Part shown: positions 19,592 to 29,324 of the stretch, piece after piece
Layout of the letters: each line of letters starts with the position of its first letter
Position numbering within the stretch: position 1 is the stretch's first letter
Assembly: GCA_035448545.1 (NCBI GenBank)
Contig: DAOTJE010000025.1
Span: 1-64,000, forward strand
Direction: 5' to 3'
Source of the DNA: Anaerobaca sp035448545
Lineage (GTDB): Bacteria; Planctomycetota; Phycisphaerae; Sedimentisphaerales; Anaerobacaceae
DNA: 64,000 bases
Notes under the pieces: model-generated
The model's input: the letters and a program-made list of their open reading frames with translations, nothing else
What the model was told of the DNA's origin: nothing
The model's database searches: none
Made by a program: the position numbers and the translations under genes

Positions 19592-19934
19592 CCCCCTTCT
19601 CCTCAATAGGGTGCTTAGCGTTTCCAACGACGCAGGCGGCACGCACACGCGGCTCCTGCACACGATCATCCCGGGAATCCCTTCCGAAAAGCACTGCCTG
19701 ACCATCCCCAACCGATCAGGTTGCCCCCCTCAGCGTTCTCCCCAAACGCCAACGCTCCGGTAGCCGCGCTCTTACGCATACCGTTTTTCGGGCCGTTGCC
19801 GCTTCCGTGGCAACACACAGCGTCCTGTCGTCGCTGTTTACCCAGTATACCAGTTTTGCCTGAAATGTCAAGTACCCGGCGGAAAATCGCCTTCTTTCCT
19901 GGTCGGCATCGATCCTCAGGCACCAAACACAGGC
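19592..19934. other. Intergenic stretch between two minus-strand secreted-protein genes
   Basis: A 343-bp gap holding the probable promoter of the DUF5648-type gene and the end of the protease operon. Only short overlapping frames are present. No strong hairpin or promoter was found by eye. Confidence 0.4.
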
Positions 19935-22900
19935 CTACGGAGACTTGCTGGCCTGCGGCGTGCCTCCGTAGGCACCCATGTTGATCCGCCCCCCGTTGAG
20001 GGCTGGTTCATCCAGGGGATCGCTCGCAGGGTCGCCGGCATCTATGCAGGGACTGGTCACCGTGTCAATTACCCAGTCAGCCAGTTGGGTATCCCAGCGT
20101 CCGCTTGCGGATTTGAGGTGATAATCCCCGTTCGCCGGGTCAGCAAAGAGGGGATCGGCCTCGATGTTGCCTTCCCCTTCGCAACCGCCTTGGATGTCGT
20201 TGAAACGGACATCGTAAAGCCCCCCTCCCGTCAGAGGATTCCCGTCGACGTACAGCTCGTTTTCCCAGACGATATTGTTCACCAGGCACGCCCGTTCCAG
20301 CCCGCCGCCCCACGTACCCCCCCACGTAGACCCGAGGTGAAGTCCGTTGGGCCGGTTTCGAACAATCGTGTTGTTGATCACCGCCGGTTGACCGCAGAGG
20401 TTGTAGAGCCCACCGCCCCAGTACGCAGAGTTCCCGGCGACGACATTGTTGGAGATGGTCGGAGCGGCGCTGTAGATGTGGATGCCGCCGCCCTCCCAAT
20501 CAGCGGTGTTGCCGACGATCGTATTGTTTGTGATGACGGCCTGTGAACCGTCCCGACAGGCAATCGCACCACCGCTCTCAGCATGGTTGTTCGAGAACCG
20601 GCAATGGTCGATCACAGGACTCGACGCGGGACCGGACAACACCCGGCCTGTAAGGGGATTGCGCGCCTTGCAGCACAGAACAGCCCCTCCGACAAGGTCA
20701 ACCGTCTGGGCCGCCGTACCATAGGGCTTGTTGGCATGCTCGATATGGCAGTATCGCAGCACGTCGTCATCGCCTGAGCTGACCAGACGTATGCCGAACC
20801 AGCCCTCGATGGTGTCGATCGCACTGAACAGGATCGGGTCCTGCTCGACGCCCGCAGCGTGCAGCGTCGCGTCCCGGCCGACGGTCAGTCCATAATGACC
20901 CGCAAACCTGACCACTACTCCAGGCTCGATAGTCAATGTCTGGCCTTCGGGAACCTCGATATCACCCGTGACAGTGTAGGGGCCGGCCGCCTTCGTCCAG
21001 ACGCCGTCAACCGGGCCGCCCGGAACAAGGCTACCCAAACCCCCTGTGCCCCGCAGAGCGATCCGTCGGTACGGCGAGTTGGTGCTCGTGGAGGTAATGT
21101 GCAGAACGGCGGAGTAAACCCTCTCGGCCTGCGGAGCGAAACCGATCCTCACCTCGATCACCTGACCTGGCGACAGGGTAAACTTGCTGACCGGATTGAG
21201 AACGGAGAACACGTCCCGAGGGTCGGACAGGTTCAGAGCGATGACCTGGAAGTCGATCTGGCCCGTGTTGGTGATCGTAACGGTGGACACCGCATTCGCA
21301 TCGACGGGGACACAGCCGAATTCCACCGTGCTGGCCGGACGGATGCCGATCAGAGGCAGGTCCAACTGATTCTCGTAGGCCCCCATGTCAATCACTCCGC
21401 TGTGTACCCGCACATTACCAGCCAGATCAGAACCTTCGCTGCCATCGCCGCTTCCGGCGTTGATGCACGGGGAGGACATCTGGAGCGTCCAGTTCGCGCC
21501 CGAAGCATCATGGTCCGCCCCGGCGCCGTCGCTGGGCTCGAAGAAGCACGGATGGCTGTCGATGTTCCCCTCGCCCTCATAGCCCCCCTGCACGTCACAG
21601 AACGATACAGAGACCTCCGATTCGTAACTCTCAATCTGGTAGTTGCTGTTGCCCCAGACGATCGAGTTCGTCACCTCGGTGCCGAGCTCGGATTCACTGA
21701 AGAGACCGCCCGATACGTTGTTGACGATCGTGCAGTTGTCAATCCGAACCGCGCTGCCAACGTGGCAACATACTCCGCCGCTCTGGGCCTCGCCCCCGAT
21801 GCAGGTGTTGTTCGCGACAAGTGTGTTGCGGATTGTGGCCGAACTGTAGAGGCAGTAGATCGCGCCCGCCCGCACACAGGTGTTGTTGGTGATCTTGCAG
21901 TGCGTGATGGTGGGGCTTGAGTGATAGCAGCAGACGGCGCCGCCCACGGAATTGTTCCACGGTAATAAACCGGAAACAGAGGTCTCCATCCCGTTTCGCG
22001 CGAACGTGATCGAGCAATGCCTCAGCACATCGTCGTCGCCCGAGGAGACAAACCGAATGCCGGACCAGCCCAACTCACGATTCCCGGCGGTGAACTCCAC
22101 CGGACGTTCGGCCGTGCCGCGGGCCAGCAGCCGCGCGTCCCGGCCGACCGTCAGGCTGTACCGCCCCGTGAATTCGACCCGTGTCCCCGGCTCGATGATC
22201 AGTTCGCTGCCCGGGGCGACCTCGATATCGCCATACACATAGTAGGGAGACGCAGCTTCGGACCACGTCCCCGACACGCGGCCGGATTCGACTCGGGTGC
22301 CGCCGACCGTCGCCGCACCGCGGAGCGGCACATACTTGATCCGGCCGTCACCATAGCCGATACCAAGCAGTCCGTAGTAGGTTCCGGCGGATTCCGGATG
22401 GAATCTGACGTGAATCGTCTCCTTCTGCCCCGCGTCCGACATCCGGAACGAACCGATGCGATCCGTATATTCATCGCCGGTCCGTGAAGCGACAAACCCC
22501 GCCGGACACATGATCGAATCGACCGACAGCGTCCCCGTCGAGGCGTTCTGGAGCGACAGGGCCAAGGGTTCCGACGGCTGTCCGGGGACTCCGCGGAAGG
22601 ACAAAGAGCCCGGACGGACCTCGATCTGCGGCGCCGTTGGCCGGATGTTGATCAGCACCGCCGAAATCGCATTGAGCGCATGTGGAATATCGACCGGCAG
22701 ACGGTACCAGGCCTCCGCAATCGGGGCGGGATAGGGTCTGCCCCATCCGAAATTCAGGTGATACTCCCCGTTGGTGTTGTAGCCGTCACAGACAACCGCG
22801 TGTCCGGCCATGCCGTCGGGCGTGTGAATGCCCAGGATCGCCGGCAGCCGGTTGGCGAGGTTCTCCCGGAGCAGGCGGGCGGTGTCCTCCGACAGATCGT

Positions 22901-23888
22901 CTGCCAGATCAGCGGAGTACAGGCCGAATTCCTCGACCATCCCGGTAGCCATGTCATAGGCCGACGCCCCGGACCCTTCGCTGGAGTAGTCCATGCGGGC
23001 CGCCACACCACAGGCAAAACTCAGAGCCGCCACATCGGCGTCATCCAGGTCGGCTTGAGCCTCGTACTTGAATCGAACGAGGGCAAGCGCCTCGTTCAGT
23101 TCCGCCAGTGAGGGAAAATCGTAGCGGACGTGGTCGGCGTCGATGTCGATGCCGCTGACCGTCGTATACGAATCGTCCACGTCGAAGACGGCGCCGCACC
23201 GCCGGTGATAGTGGAGGACTTGGGCCATCGCGGTGGCGACGCAGCCCACGTAGGACCGAAGACCGTCCACCGGGTCCAGCGGACAGAACGCATTGTAAGG
23301 CGCATCCTGCTCCCAGGCCGTCTCCAGCCAGCCCCCGGTGGAGGTGGTGTTTTCCGGCGGCCACTGCTGGAACGTCTGGCCCTCCGCCATTGGCGACCGC
23401 TGGACAGAGTGGGCAGCCCACTGGGCGTTGTTCCGCGCCGTCTGCGACGCATCGGACTCATCTGCCGCTGCGAGACGCGATCGCATGTCCGCCGCCAGCA
23501 GACAGTACATAGGATGGCGAACATCCACCTGATCCGGAAACCCACTGCGAAACGAATATGCAACAATCGGTTCCACGTCCGTGTCGGCCGAGGTCACGAC
23601 AAACCCCTGAGGCTCCAGTTCGACCACGTAAGCGAGGATGGTCCCATCGACGTCACGAATTGGACGAAGACTCGCATCATTCACGTCTCGAACCGTCCTG
23701 CTCGTTCGGGAGGTCGCCAGCCAGGGCGATACCTTCGACGACTGCGTCTGTCGCATCCGGAGGAACACATCCGCCGCCCGGCGCACGTGCTCGGGCGAGA
23801 CGGCCTCGGCCCGGAGCAATGGACAGCAGAACAACCCGGCAAGGACACCCAGGATCGCGACACGACGATGATCGACGCCGGAATTCAT
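19935..23888 (-). CDS. C10 (streptopain-like) cysteine protease fused to beta-helix modules
   Basis: A 1317-residue exported protein. After a signal peptide (to about residue 28) comes a propeptide-like region (about 30-150), then a C10 peptidase domain. The nucleophile is Cys216 in YVGCVATAMAQVLHYH and the base is His363 in AGHAVVCDGY, followed by YHLNFGWG, the pattern of streptopain. The rest has two similar units, each an ASH/immunoglobulin-like segment (IEVRPGSLSF; STVEFGCVPVD) plus a right-handed beta-helix with many N-N-T-I-V repeats. Each unit ends with a phrase such as IDMGAYENQ or INMGAYGGT. It is probably a secreted or surface protease with adhesive stalks. It starts 4 nt after the stop of the trypsin-like gene, so both form one operon. 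Confidence 0.88.
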   Translation of the reverse strand: MNSGVDHRRVAILGVLAGLFCCPLLRAEAVSPEHVRRAADVFLRMRQTQSSKVSPWLATSRTSRTVRDVNDASLRPIRDVDGTILAYVVELEPQGFVVTSADTDVEPIVAYSFRSGFPDQVDVRHPMYCLLAADMRSRLAAADESDASQTARNNAQWAAHSVQRSPMAEGQTFQQWPPENTTSTGGWLETAWEQDAPYNAFCPLDPVDGLRSYVGCVATAMAQVLHYHRRCGAVFDVDDSYTTVSGIDIDADHVRYDFPSLAELNEALALVRFKYEAQADLDDADVAALSFACGVAARMDYSSEGSGASAYDMATGMVEEFGLYSADLADDLSEDTARLLRENLANRLPAILGIHTPDGMAGHAVVCDGYNTNGEYHLNFGWGRPYPAPIAEAWYRLPVDIPHALNAISAVLINIRPTAPQIEVRPGSLSFRGVPGQPSEPLALSLQNASTGTLSVDSIMCPAGFVASRTGDEYTDRIGSFRMSDAGQKETIHVRFHPESAGTYYGLLGIGYGDGRIKYVPLRGAATVGGTRVESGRVSGTWSEAASPYYVYGDIEVAPGSELIIEPGTRVEFTGRYSLTVGRDARLLARGTAERPVEFTAGNRELGWSGIRFVSSGDDDVLRHCSITFARNGMETSVSGLLPWNNSVGGAVCCYHSSPTITHCKITNNTCVRAGAIYCLYSSATIRNTLVANNTCIGGEAQSGGVCCHVGSAVRIDNCTIVNNVSGGLFSESELGTEVTNSIVWGNSNYQIESYESEVSVSFCDVQGGYEGEGNIDSHPCFFEPSDGAGADHDASGANWTLQMSSPCINAGSGDGSEGSDLAGNVRVHSGVIDMGAYENQLDLPLIGIRPASTVEFGCVPVDANAVSTVTITNTGQIDFQVIALNLSDPRDVFSVLNPVSKFTLSPGQVIEVRIGFAPQAERVYSAVLHITSTSTNSPYRRIALRGTGGLGSLVPGGPVDGVWTKAAGPYTVTGDIEVPEGQTLTIEPGVVVRFAGHYGLTVGRDATLHAAGVEQDPILFSAIDTIEGWFGIRLVSSGDDDVLRYCHIEHANKPYGTAAQTVDLVGGAVLCCKARNPLTGRVLSGPASSPVIDHCRFSNNHAESGGAIACRDGSQAVITNNTIVGNTADWEGGGIHIYSAAPTISNNVVAGNSAYWGGGLYNLCGQPAVINNTIVRNRPNGLHLGSTWGGTWGGGLERACLVNNIVWENELYVDGNPLTGGGLYDVRFNDIQGGCEGEGNIEADPLFADPANGDYHLKSASGRWDTQLADWVIDTVTSPCIDAGDPASDPLDEPALNGGRINMGAYGGTPQASKSP

Positions 23889-23892
23889 TCCT

Positions 23893-26322
23893 TCAGTCTC
23901 CGATCGAGCTCTTGACTGTTTCCGCGCGGCGTCCCGGGCTCAGAGCGGTGCGGAACGACCAGATCGGTCCTTCCACCTGGCCGCACGCGTGCCGGACGAC
24001 CACCTGCCAGTAGTAGATGGTGTCTTTCCTCAGCCCTTGTGGGCGATAACGGGTGGCCACCAGGGCGGCCGCCACCAGGTCCATCTCCATCGGGTCGGTC
24101 CCCAGATACACGTCGTACGCCGGCACCATCATGCTGAACGTCGTCGCCCGCGTCACATCTTCCCATTCTACACCATCGCCGGACGGACATCCGGTATCCG
24201 GACACGCCAGAGACCGGTCACATCCGGCCGCCACATCTTCGACAAACTCCTCCATGCCTCGACAGAGAATCCCCTCGACCTCCATCGAATCGAGGTTGAT
24301 CACCGGCGACCCGGAATTGCCCTGGTATGTGTCCAGATTCGCCTGGAAGAACGTGGGCTCGGTGTTCTGCCGGACGGTCGCCCCGGCATCGTATTTGCGG
24401 GGAATGCCCCACGGATGCCCGATAACCAGCAGCCGCTGGCCGTCGGCCACCCGTCCAAGCCGACGCAGCGGCAGCGGTGTCCGCCCCGACACCGGGCGGT
24501 CCAGCCGGATCAGGCCCCAATCGGGATATCCCACGTTATAAGCGACAATTTCCTCAATCCGGTAGACCTGATCGGCACGCAACGTCGTCGTGGGCGTCAG
24601 CGCATCTTCCATGACAAAATCGAACACAACCACTACGTCCGAGGCACGGTCGCAGGAAACACAATGCCCTGCCGTAAGAACCAGGTCCGGCGCCACAAGG
24701 ACTCCTGTACACATGCCGGCCGAGGGCTGGTCCCGGAAAGGCTCATCGGAACAAAGCGTGTGGCCCGTATCCAGCGGATCGAGCCACTGATACCACCACG
24801 CAAACGATCGAGCGTTGACCTGGAATGTGCCATCACCCCGATCGACCAGGTTCGAGGTGTAGATCAGCGCCGCCGTCGCGCTGCCCGCGCCCCGGATGCG
24901 CGGGTCTTCCATCTCGTATTCCTCCCGCCGCCCATCCTCTCCGTAAATAATCGCCAGTTGGCGCGCATTGACCTGACTGAACACGATGGTGTTCGGATCG
25001 GTCGCGACGGCATCGGCGGCGGGAGGATCACCGTCCCACGAGAGCACGATGTCCACCTGATCGACGTCCGTGCCGTCGGCAGGACTGGGGCGATCCGGCT
25101 TAGTCACAGGCGACGGGACATGGGGGACCACGACCAGCGAGTAGGCGCCCGTTTCCGACTCGTAGCCGGCCACGCGAATCAGGTACTCTTTCCCGGCCGC
25201 CATCCACATCACAATCACCGAATTGGTGCTGTCACAATCATCGTCTCCACAGGCCAGTTCCACGCCCGCTGCGTCGAACACCGCCACCGTCGTGTCGAAC
25301 TGCTCACTCTCGACGCGGATTGTCACCGGCCCTGTCTGCGCGGCGGTATAAGAATGCCAAACGTCCAGCACGTCCTGGTAGCCGCAACTGCTCTCCAGTT
25401 GCCCTGTCGCCCCCAGCGTCGTACCCGCGCAGGGCACGCCGGCTTCCACAACGAGCGGATGGTCGCGATCGTCATGCATCCCCACGTCCCAGGGGCCTTC
25501 GTAGTAAACCTTGATCCACCAGGAATCGATATACCCGACATTCCCCATACGCACATCCGTCGCCCGCAACACCCAGGTCTGATTTGCCTGCTCACCCGCG
25601 AACTCGGTGATCCCGGTCACGGTTCGCGAAAGGCGTTCGCCCTCCTGATCGCTCATGAGCCACAGGTTGTACCGGCGTGTCCGCGTTTCATCGCACAGAT
25701 CGACGCACAATTCCCCGGCCGCCGGGTGCACGATCTCAAAATGCACATCCACGCTGGTCACCACGGCCTTCGACGGCGCGTCCGAAAAAGAGACCTCGCT
25801 GGAGATCCAGTCCCACTCGGAGATGACCCGATCCGCGTCGTTGCTGTCGGCGAGGGCCCCCTGAGAATACAGTGACACCCCGGCCAAAGGTCCCTCCGCC
25901 AGTGCACCCGCGTTCAGGCCGCTTCGTTCCGACAGCAGGAAGTCCCGCACCACGGTTACCTCCTGCCCCTGCTCGATCAGGTCTCCGACGACGGTCGCCG
26001 CGAGTTGGGCGGAGGCTCGCCGGCCTCCATCGAGCAGACGCACCCGACTGCCCGGCGCCCGGGGCAGTCGCGCCAGAGCCGCCGCGGTCAGAGACTCACT
26101 CAACGTCACCTCGATTTCCGCGAAATGGCTGTAGGGCGCCCGCATCACGCGCGCTCGCCGGCCCACCGACTTGCGGACCTCCTTGCTCGCGCGGGCGCAA
26201 GTCAGAACGGGTTGCGTCTCTTCCCCTCCAGCCCGGCTCCAGGCAGGAGCAAACACGAAGACAGTCAGGATCGCTAGGACATGCATCCACCCCCGGATCC
26301 GATTCGGGAATGCCACCCTCAT
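23893..26322 (-). CDS. Secreted trypsin-like serine protease with P-like and PPC-like domains
   Basis: An 809-residue exported protein. A signal peptide spans about residues 1-31. A P-type (proprotein convertase-like) beta domain follows at about 185-275, and a PPC-like domain at about 300-400 (DVWHSYTAAQTGPVTI to VAGYESETGAYSLVV). A short fibronectin-like segment precedes the catalytic S1 domain. The catalytic triad is His553 (LTAGHC), Asp601 (PDWGLIRLDRP) and Ser670 (YQGNSGSPV). The last 130 residues are another beta-rich piece (YDVYLGTDP to YYWQVVVRHACG). AAGGAG precedes the ATG. The C10 protease gene follows after 4 nt, so this looks like a two-protease secretion operon; substrates are unknown. 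Confidence 0.88.
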   Translation of the reverse strand: MRVAFPNRIRGWMHVLAILTVFVFAPAWSRAGGEETQPVLTCARASKEVRKSVGRRARVMRAPYSHFAEIEVTLSESLTAAALARLPRAPGSRVRLLDGGRRASAQLAATVVGDLIEQGQEVTVVRDFLLSERSGLNAGALAEGPLAGVSLYSQGALADSNDADRVISEWDWISSEVSFSDAPSKAVVTSVDVHFEIVHPAAGELCVDLCDETRTRRYNLWLMSDQEGERLSRTVTGITEFAGEQANQTWVLRATDVRMGNVGYIDSWWIKVYYEGPWDVGMHDDRDHPLVVEAGVPCAGTTLGATGQLESSCGYQDVLDVWHSYTAAQTGPVTIRVESEQFDTTVAVFDAAGVELACGDDDCDSTNSVIVMWMAAGKEYLIRVAGYESETGAYSLVVVPHVPSPVTKPDRPSPADGTDVDQVDIVLSWDGDPPAADAVATDPNTIVFSQVNARQLAIIYGEDGRREEYEMEDPRIRGAGSATAALIYTSNLVDRGDGTFQVNARSFAWWYQWLDPLDTGHTLCSDEPFRDQPSAGMCTGVLVAPDLVLTAGHCVSCDRASDVVVVFDFVMEDALTPTTTLRADQVYRIEEIVAYNVGYPDWGLIRLDRPVSGRTPLPLRRLGRVADGQRLLVIGHPWGIPRKYDAGATVRQNTEPTFFQANLDTYQGNSGSPVINLDSMEVEGILCRGMEEFVEDVAAGCDRSLACPDTGCPSGDGVEWEDVTRATTFSMMVPAYDVYLGTDPMEMDLVAAALVATRYRPQGLRKDTIYYWQVVVRHACGQVEGPIWSFRTALSPGRRAETVKSSIGD

Positions 26323-26766
26323 GGCGCGCTCCTTCCACCCACTCCCTTCTCCTTGTTGGCACCGCCGCAGTACGTCTTCGTCAGACGCGACGAAAGTCCT
26401 GCCGACGGAATTATAGCCGAACAGACTGCGGACGGCAACCTCCCAGACCTCCCATCCCCCTCACGTTCCGCAGTTTCCAGGTCGACCGCTTCATCTGCCC
26501 GACCGCTGTGGCCTTGCCATCTGAAAAACCCTGCGGCACAGGAATCGTTGTATCTCCTTCATAATTCCCACTTTGTGACACCCGTCCCATAAAAGGTAAA
26601 GCTTTCCAACTGCTTGGACCGATGACAAGAAGGGGTGATAGGCCCTTTCTCAGTACTGGTAACATCGTTCTTGGACAGCCGTGCGGACGCGACCCTTTTC
26701 CACGCCAAACGCACTTGAAGGACGCCAAACGAAAGCCCGCCGTCATAGAGTAGGAAAGGAATCACG
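26323..26766. other. Divergent intergenic region between protease operon and coiled-coil gene
   Basis: 444 bp between divergent genes, so it should hold promoters for both directions. A less G+C-rich part lies at about 26540-26680. No sure promoter motif, riboswitch or small gene was seen. Confidence 0.4.
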
Positions 26767-29235
26767 ATGAACGCAAGGAAGGGACTCGACACAAAGCGAT
26801 CCGTCGTCATGGCGATCCTGTTCGGTGCTCTCCTGGCCGTCGCGTTCGGCGCCGCCGGCTGCGGCGATCAGATGGCCCGGATGCAGCAGAACCAGGTCAA
26901 GCTTCAGGCCATGGTGGCCGCCAACGCCAGGGAACTGGCCACACTTTCTTCCCAGATTCACGTCAGCCAGGGCCGGATCGACGAGGGTTTCGCCAGTCTT
27001 CAACAGAACCTCCGGAACACCGATGCCCGGCTCGCCGCCGTCCAGAATGAGCAGGCTCAGCTTCGCCAGACCGTGGTCGCGAACGACCAGAAAGTGACCG
27101 CGAGGCTTGCCCAGCTTGCGGACAACCAGGCGTCTCTACGAGACGGCATCGCGCACGTCGCCGATATCGCACAGCGCACCAACGCCACGGTGGGCACCGT
27201 CGCGCGAGACCAGGCGACACTCCATCAGCTCATCCAGAACCACAAAAAGGAGCTTGTCGAGAGTATCACCGCCGTCGCGAGCGGCCAGCAACAGACGCAC
27301 GCCGGTATTCAGCAGCTTCAGCAGGCCGACCAGAACTTGGCCAACCTGATCGCCACAGTCACGGCGAAACAGGAGGCCCTGCAGAGACTCACTGAAGCCA
27401 GCCACGAGGAACTGGCCGGAAACCTCGCCGCATTGTCGACACACCAGGGGCAGCTTCGAGGTGAGCTGGGCGATCTTCGTTCTCTCACGCAGACGGTCGC
27501 CGCCGACGTGACGGCGTTGGGCAACGCGCAGGCTGTGCTGCACGAGACCGTCAAGGTCAACACCGCCACGCTGGTCGCCGGCCAGGATGCCATACAACAA
27601 ACACTGCGGACGAACAGCGATGCCGTCGCTACCAGCCTGACGAATCTGGCGAACTGCCATCAGGAAATGAGCAATACCATCGAGAGTCTGCGTGAGAATT
27701 CGGACAGACTTCTGGCCGACCTGGCAACCGTGGCGTCCGGGCAGACCGCCCTGCAACAGACCGTTGCGAACAGCACGGAGAACCTGACGGCGATCGCCGA
27801 AGGTCAGAACGATCTCCGGCACAGCATCGGCGCACTGGACGCCAAGACCACTGCGATGACGAATACCATCTCTTCCGTGTCCCAGGAAATGAGCGCCCTG
27901 CACGAGAACGTTGAGGCCAGCAACGAGAGACTTATGGCGCACGCGAGCGCCCTGGCGGACGGTCAGCGGATGATCCAGACCGGCCTGAACACCATGACCG
28001 CCACAACAAACCAGAGCGCGCTGGCCGTGCTGGCCATGGGCAACCGGCAGGGCGAGATGGAGCAGGCGATGCAGGCCGGCATCGACAGATTAACCGCCGA
28101 GACGCAGCAGCTCGCCTCGGGACAACAAACCTTGAACCAGGCCCTGCGCGATCGCAGTGAATCGCTCCACAGTCAACTGGTCTCTCTGTCACAAGAACAG
28201 CAGCAGATGCAGAGCGGCCTGGACACGTTGACCATGACGACGGGACAAGTGGCCCTGGATGTACTGGCCATCCATGACGCACAGGCCGGCCAGGGTCAGG
28301 CCATCGCGGCCAACCAGCAACAGCTTGTCGCCAAGCTCGACGCAACCGCACAGGGCCAGCAGCAGATCCGCGAAGGTCTGGACACGATCACTGCCACCGC
28401 AACCCAGACGGCCTTGGACGTCCTGACCGTCCACGAGACCCAGATCGGACAGGCACAGGCAATCCAGGCCAACCACCAGCAACTCGTCGCCAGGCTGGAT
28501 GCGGCAGAACAGAACCAGCAGCAGATTCGAGACAGCCTCGATACAATCGGCGCGACGACCACCCAGGTCGCACTGGATGTCCTGGCAGAACATGATCGCC
28601 AATTGCAGCAGGCCGAGGCCTTGCAGGCCGGCCAACGGGCGATTGCCTCGGAGCTCTCGACAGTGACCGCGGGCCAGCAGCAGGTGGCAAGCCATCTTGA
28701 GACCATCACGGCCACTGCAACGCAGGTCGCGAGGGAAGTTGTCCAAGTCGGCGAGAATCAGGGCAAGCTCGAACGGGCCTTCGAGACCAACCGCCAGGAA
28801 CTGGCCGCCAGACTCACCGAGATCGCCCAAGGCCAGCAGCAGTGGCTGACACGCTTCGACGCCGCTCAGGCAAACGTCGAAGCAATAGCCACCGGCATCG
28901 CCTCCCTCGAAGAGCGGGTCATGAAGCTCCAGGGGACCTTGCAGAGCAGCCTCAACGATCTGAACACCCTGCTCGATGCGAAATCGCAACGACAGGCGCA
29001 GTTCGAGGAGACGGTTCGCCAGGACGTGCAATCTCTGGGCGATTCACTCGTGCAGTTGAAAGACGCCCAGACCGGCCTTCAGAAACGAATCCAGGAAATG
29101 CAGAGCAGCAGTGAGAGCCAGACCGAAGATCTTCTCTCCGCCATCGAGCGGTTGCAGCGGAAGGCCGATGACAGCGGCGCCGCCGCGGAGATCAAGAGTT
29201 CCAAGGTCCAGCCCGAGCAGATCCCGCTGCCCTGA
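26767..29235 (+). CDS. Long coiled-coil lipoprotein with four 53-residue tandem repeats
   Basis: An 822-residue protein with a lipoprotein signal (hydrophobic residues 13-29, lipobox AAGC). Nearly all the rest is alpha-helical and rich in Gln, Ala and Leu, with no proline-rich breaks, as expected for a long coiled coil. Residues 484-695 are four tandem 53-residue units starting with GLDT or a variant. A fifth, diverged unit lies upstream (GLNTMTATTNQ). In each unit the segment ATTTQVALDVL is best conserved. The protein is probably a periplasmic or outer-membrane rod. The function is unknown. A strong inverted-repeat terminator follows the stop. The ATG at 26767 is preceded by AGGAAAGGA. Confidence 0.85.
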   Translation: MNARKGLDTKRSVVMAILFGALLAVAFGAAGCGDQMARMQQNQVKLQAMVAANARELATLSSQIHVSQGRIDEGFASLQQNLRNTDARLAAVQNEQAQLRQTVVANDQKVTARLAQLADNQASLRDGIAHVADIAQRTNATVGTVARDQATLHQLIQNHKKELVESITAVASGQQQTHAGIQQLQQADQNLANLIATVTAKQEALQRLTEASHEELAGNLAALSTHQGQLRGELGDLRSLTQTVAADVTALGNAQAVLHETVKVNTATLVAGQDAIQQTLRTNSDAVATSLTNLANCHQEMSNTIESLRENSDRLLADLATVASGQTALQQTVANSTENLTAIAEGQNDLRHSIGALDAKTTAMTNTISSVSQEMSALHENVEASNERLMAHASALADGQRMIQTGLNTMTATTNQSALAVLAMGNRQGEMEQAMQAGIDRLTAETQQLASGQQTLNQALRDRSESLHSQLVSLSQEQQQMQSGLDTLTMTTGQVALDVLAIHDAQAGQGQAIAANQQQLVAKLDATAQGQQQIREGLDTITATATQTALDVLTVHETQIGQAQAIQANHQQLVARLDAAEQNQQQIRDSLDTIGATTTQVALDVLAEHDRQLQQAEALQAGQRAIASELSTVTAGQQQVASHLETITATATQVAREVVQVGENQGKLERAFETNRQELAARLTEIAQGQQQWLTRFDAAQANVEAIATGIASLEERVMKLQGTLQSSLNDLNTLLDAKSQRQAQFEETVRQDVQSLGDSLVQLKDAQTGLQKRIQEMQSSSESQTEDLLSAIERLQRKADDSGAAAEIKSSKVQPEQIPLP
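28216..28851 (+). repeat. Four in-frame 159-bp tandem repeats
   Basis: Units at 28216-28374, 28375-28533, 28534-28692 and 28693-28851 each encode 53 residues of the coiled-coil lipoprotein. The first three are most alike; the last has drifted. All have exactly the same length, so the repeat grew by whole units. The unit length is not a multiple of seven, so each copy shifts the heptad phase. Confidence 0.85.
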
Positions 29236-29267
29236 CAGCCGCACGACATCCCCGATGAAGAACCGTG

Positions 29268-29295
29268 GAGGGGATGGCCCGAAAGCCATCCCCTC
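29268..29295 (+). terminator. Hairpin terminator between convergent genes
   Basis: A perfect 11-bp stem (29268-29278 with 29285-29295) and a 6-nt loop lie between the ends of the coiled-coil lipoprotein gene and asnA. The T-rich tail on the plus strand (TTCTCTTT) is modest. It probably ends the plus-strand transcript and may work in both directions. Confidence 0.7.
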
Positions 29296-29324
29296 TTCTC
29301 TTTGCGGGTTGAATCGAGCGAGGA

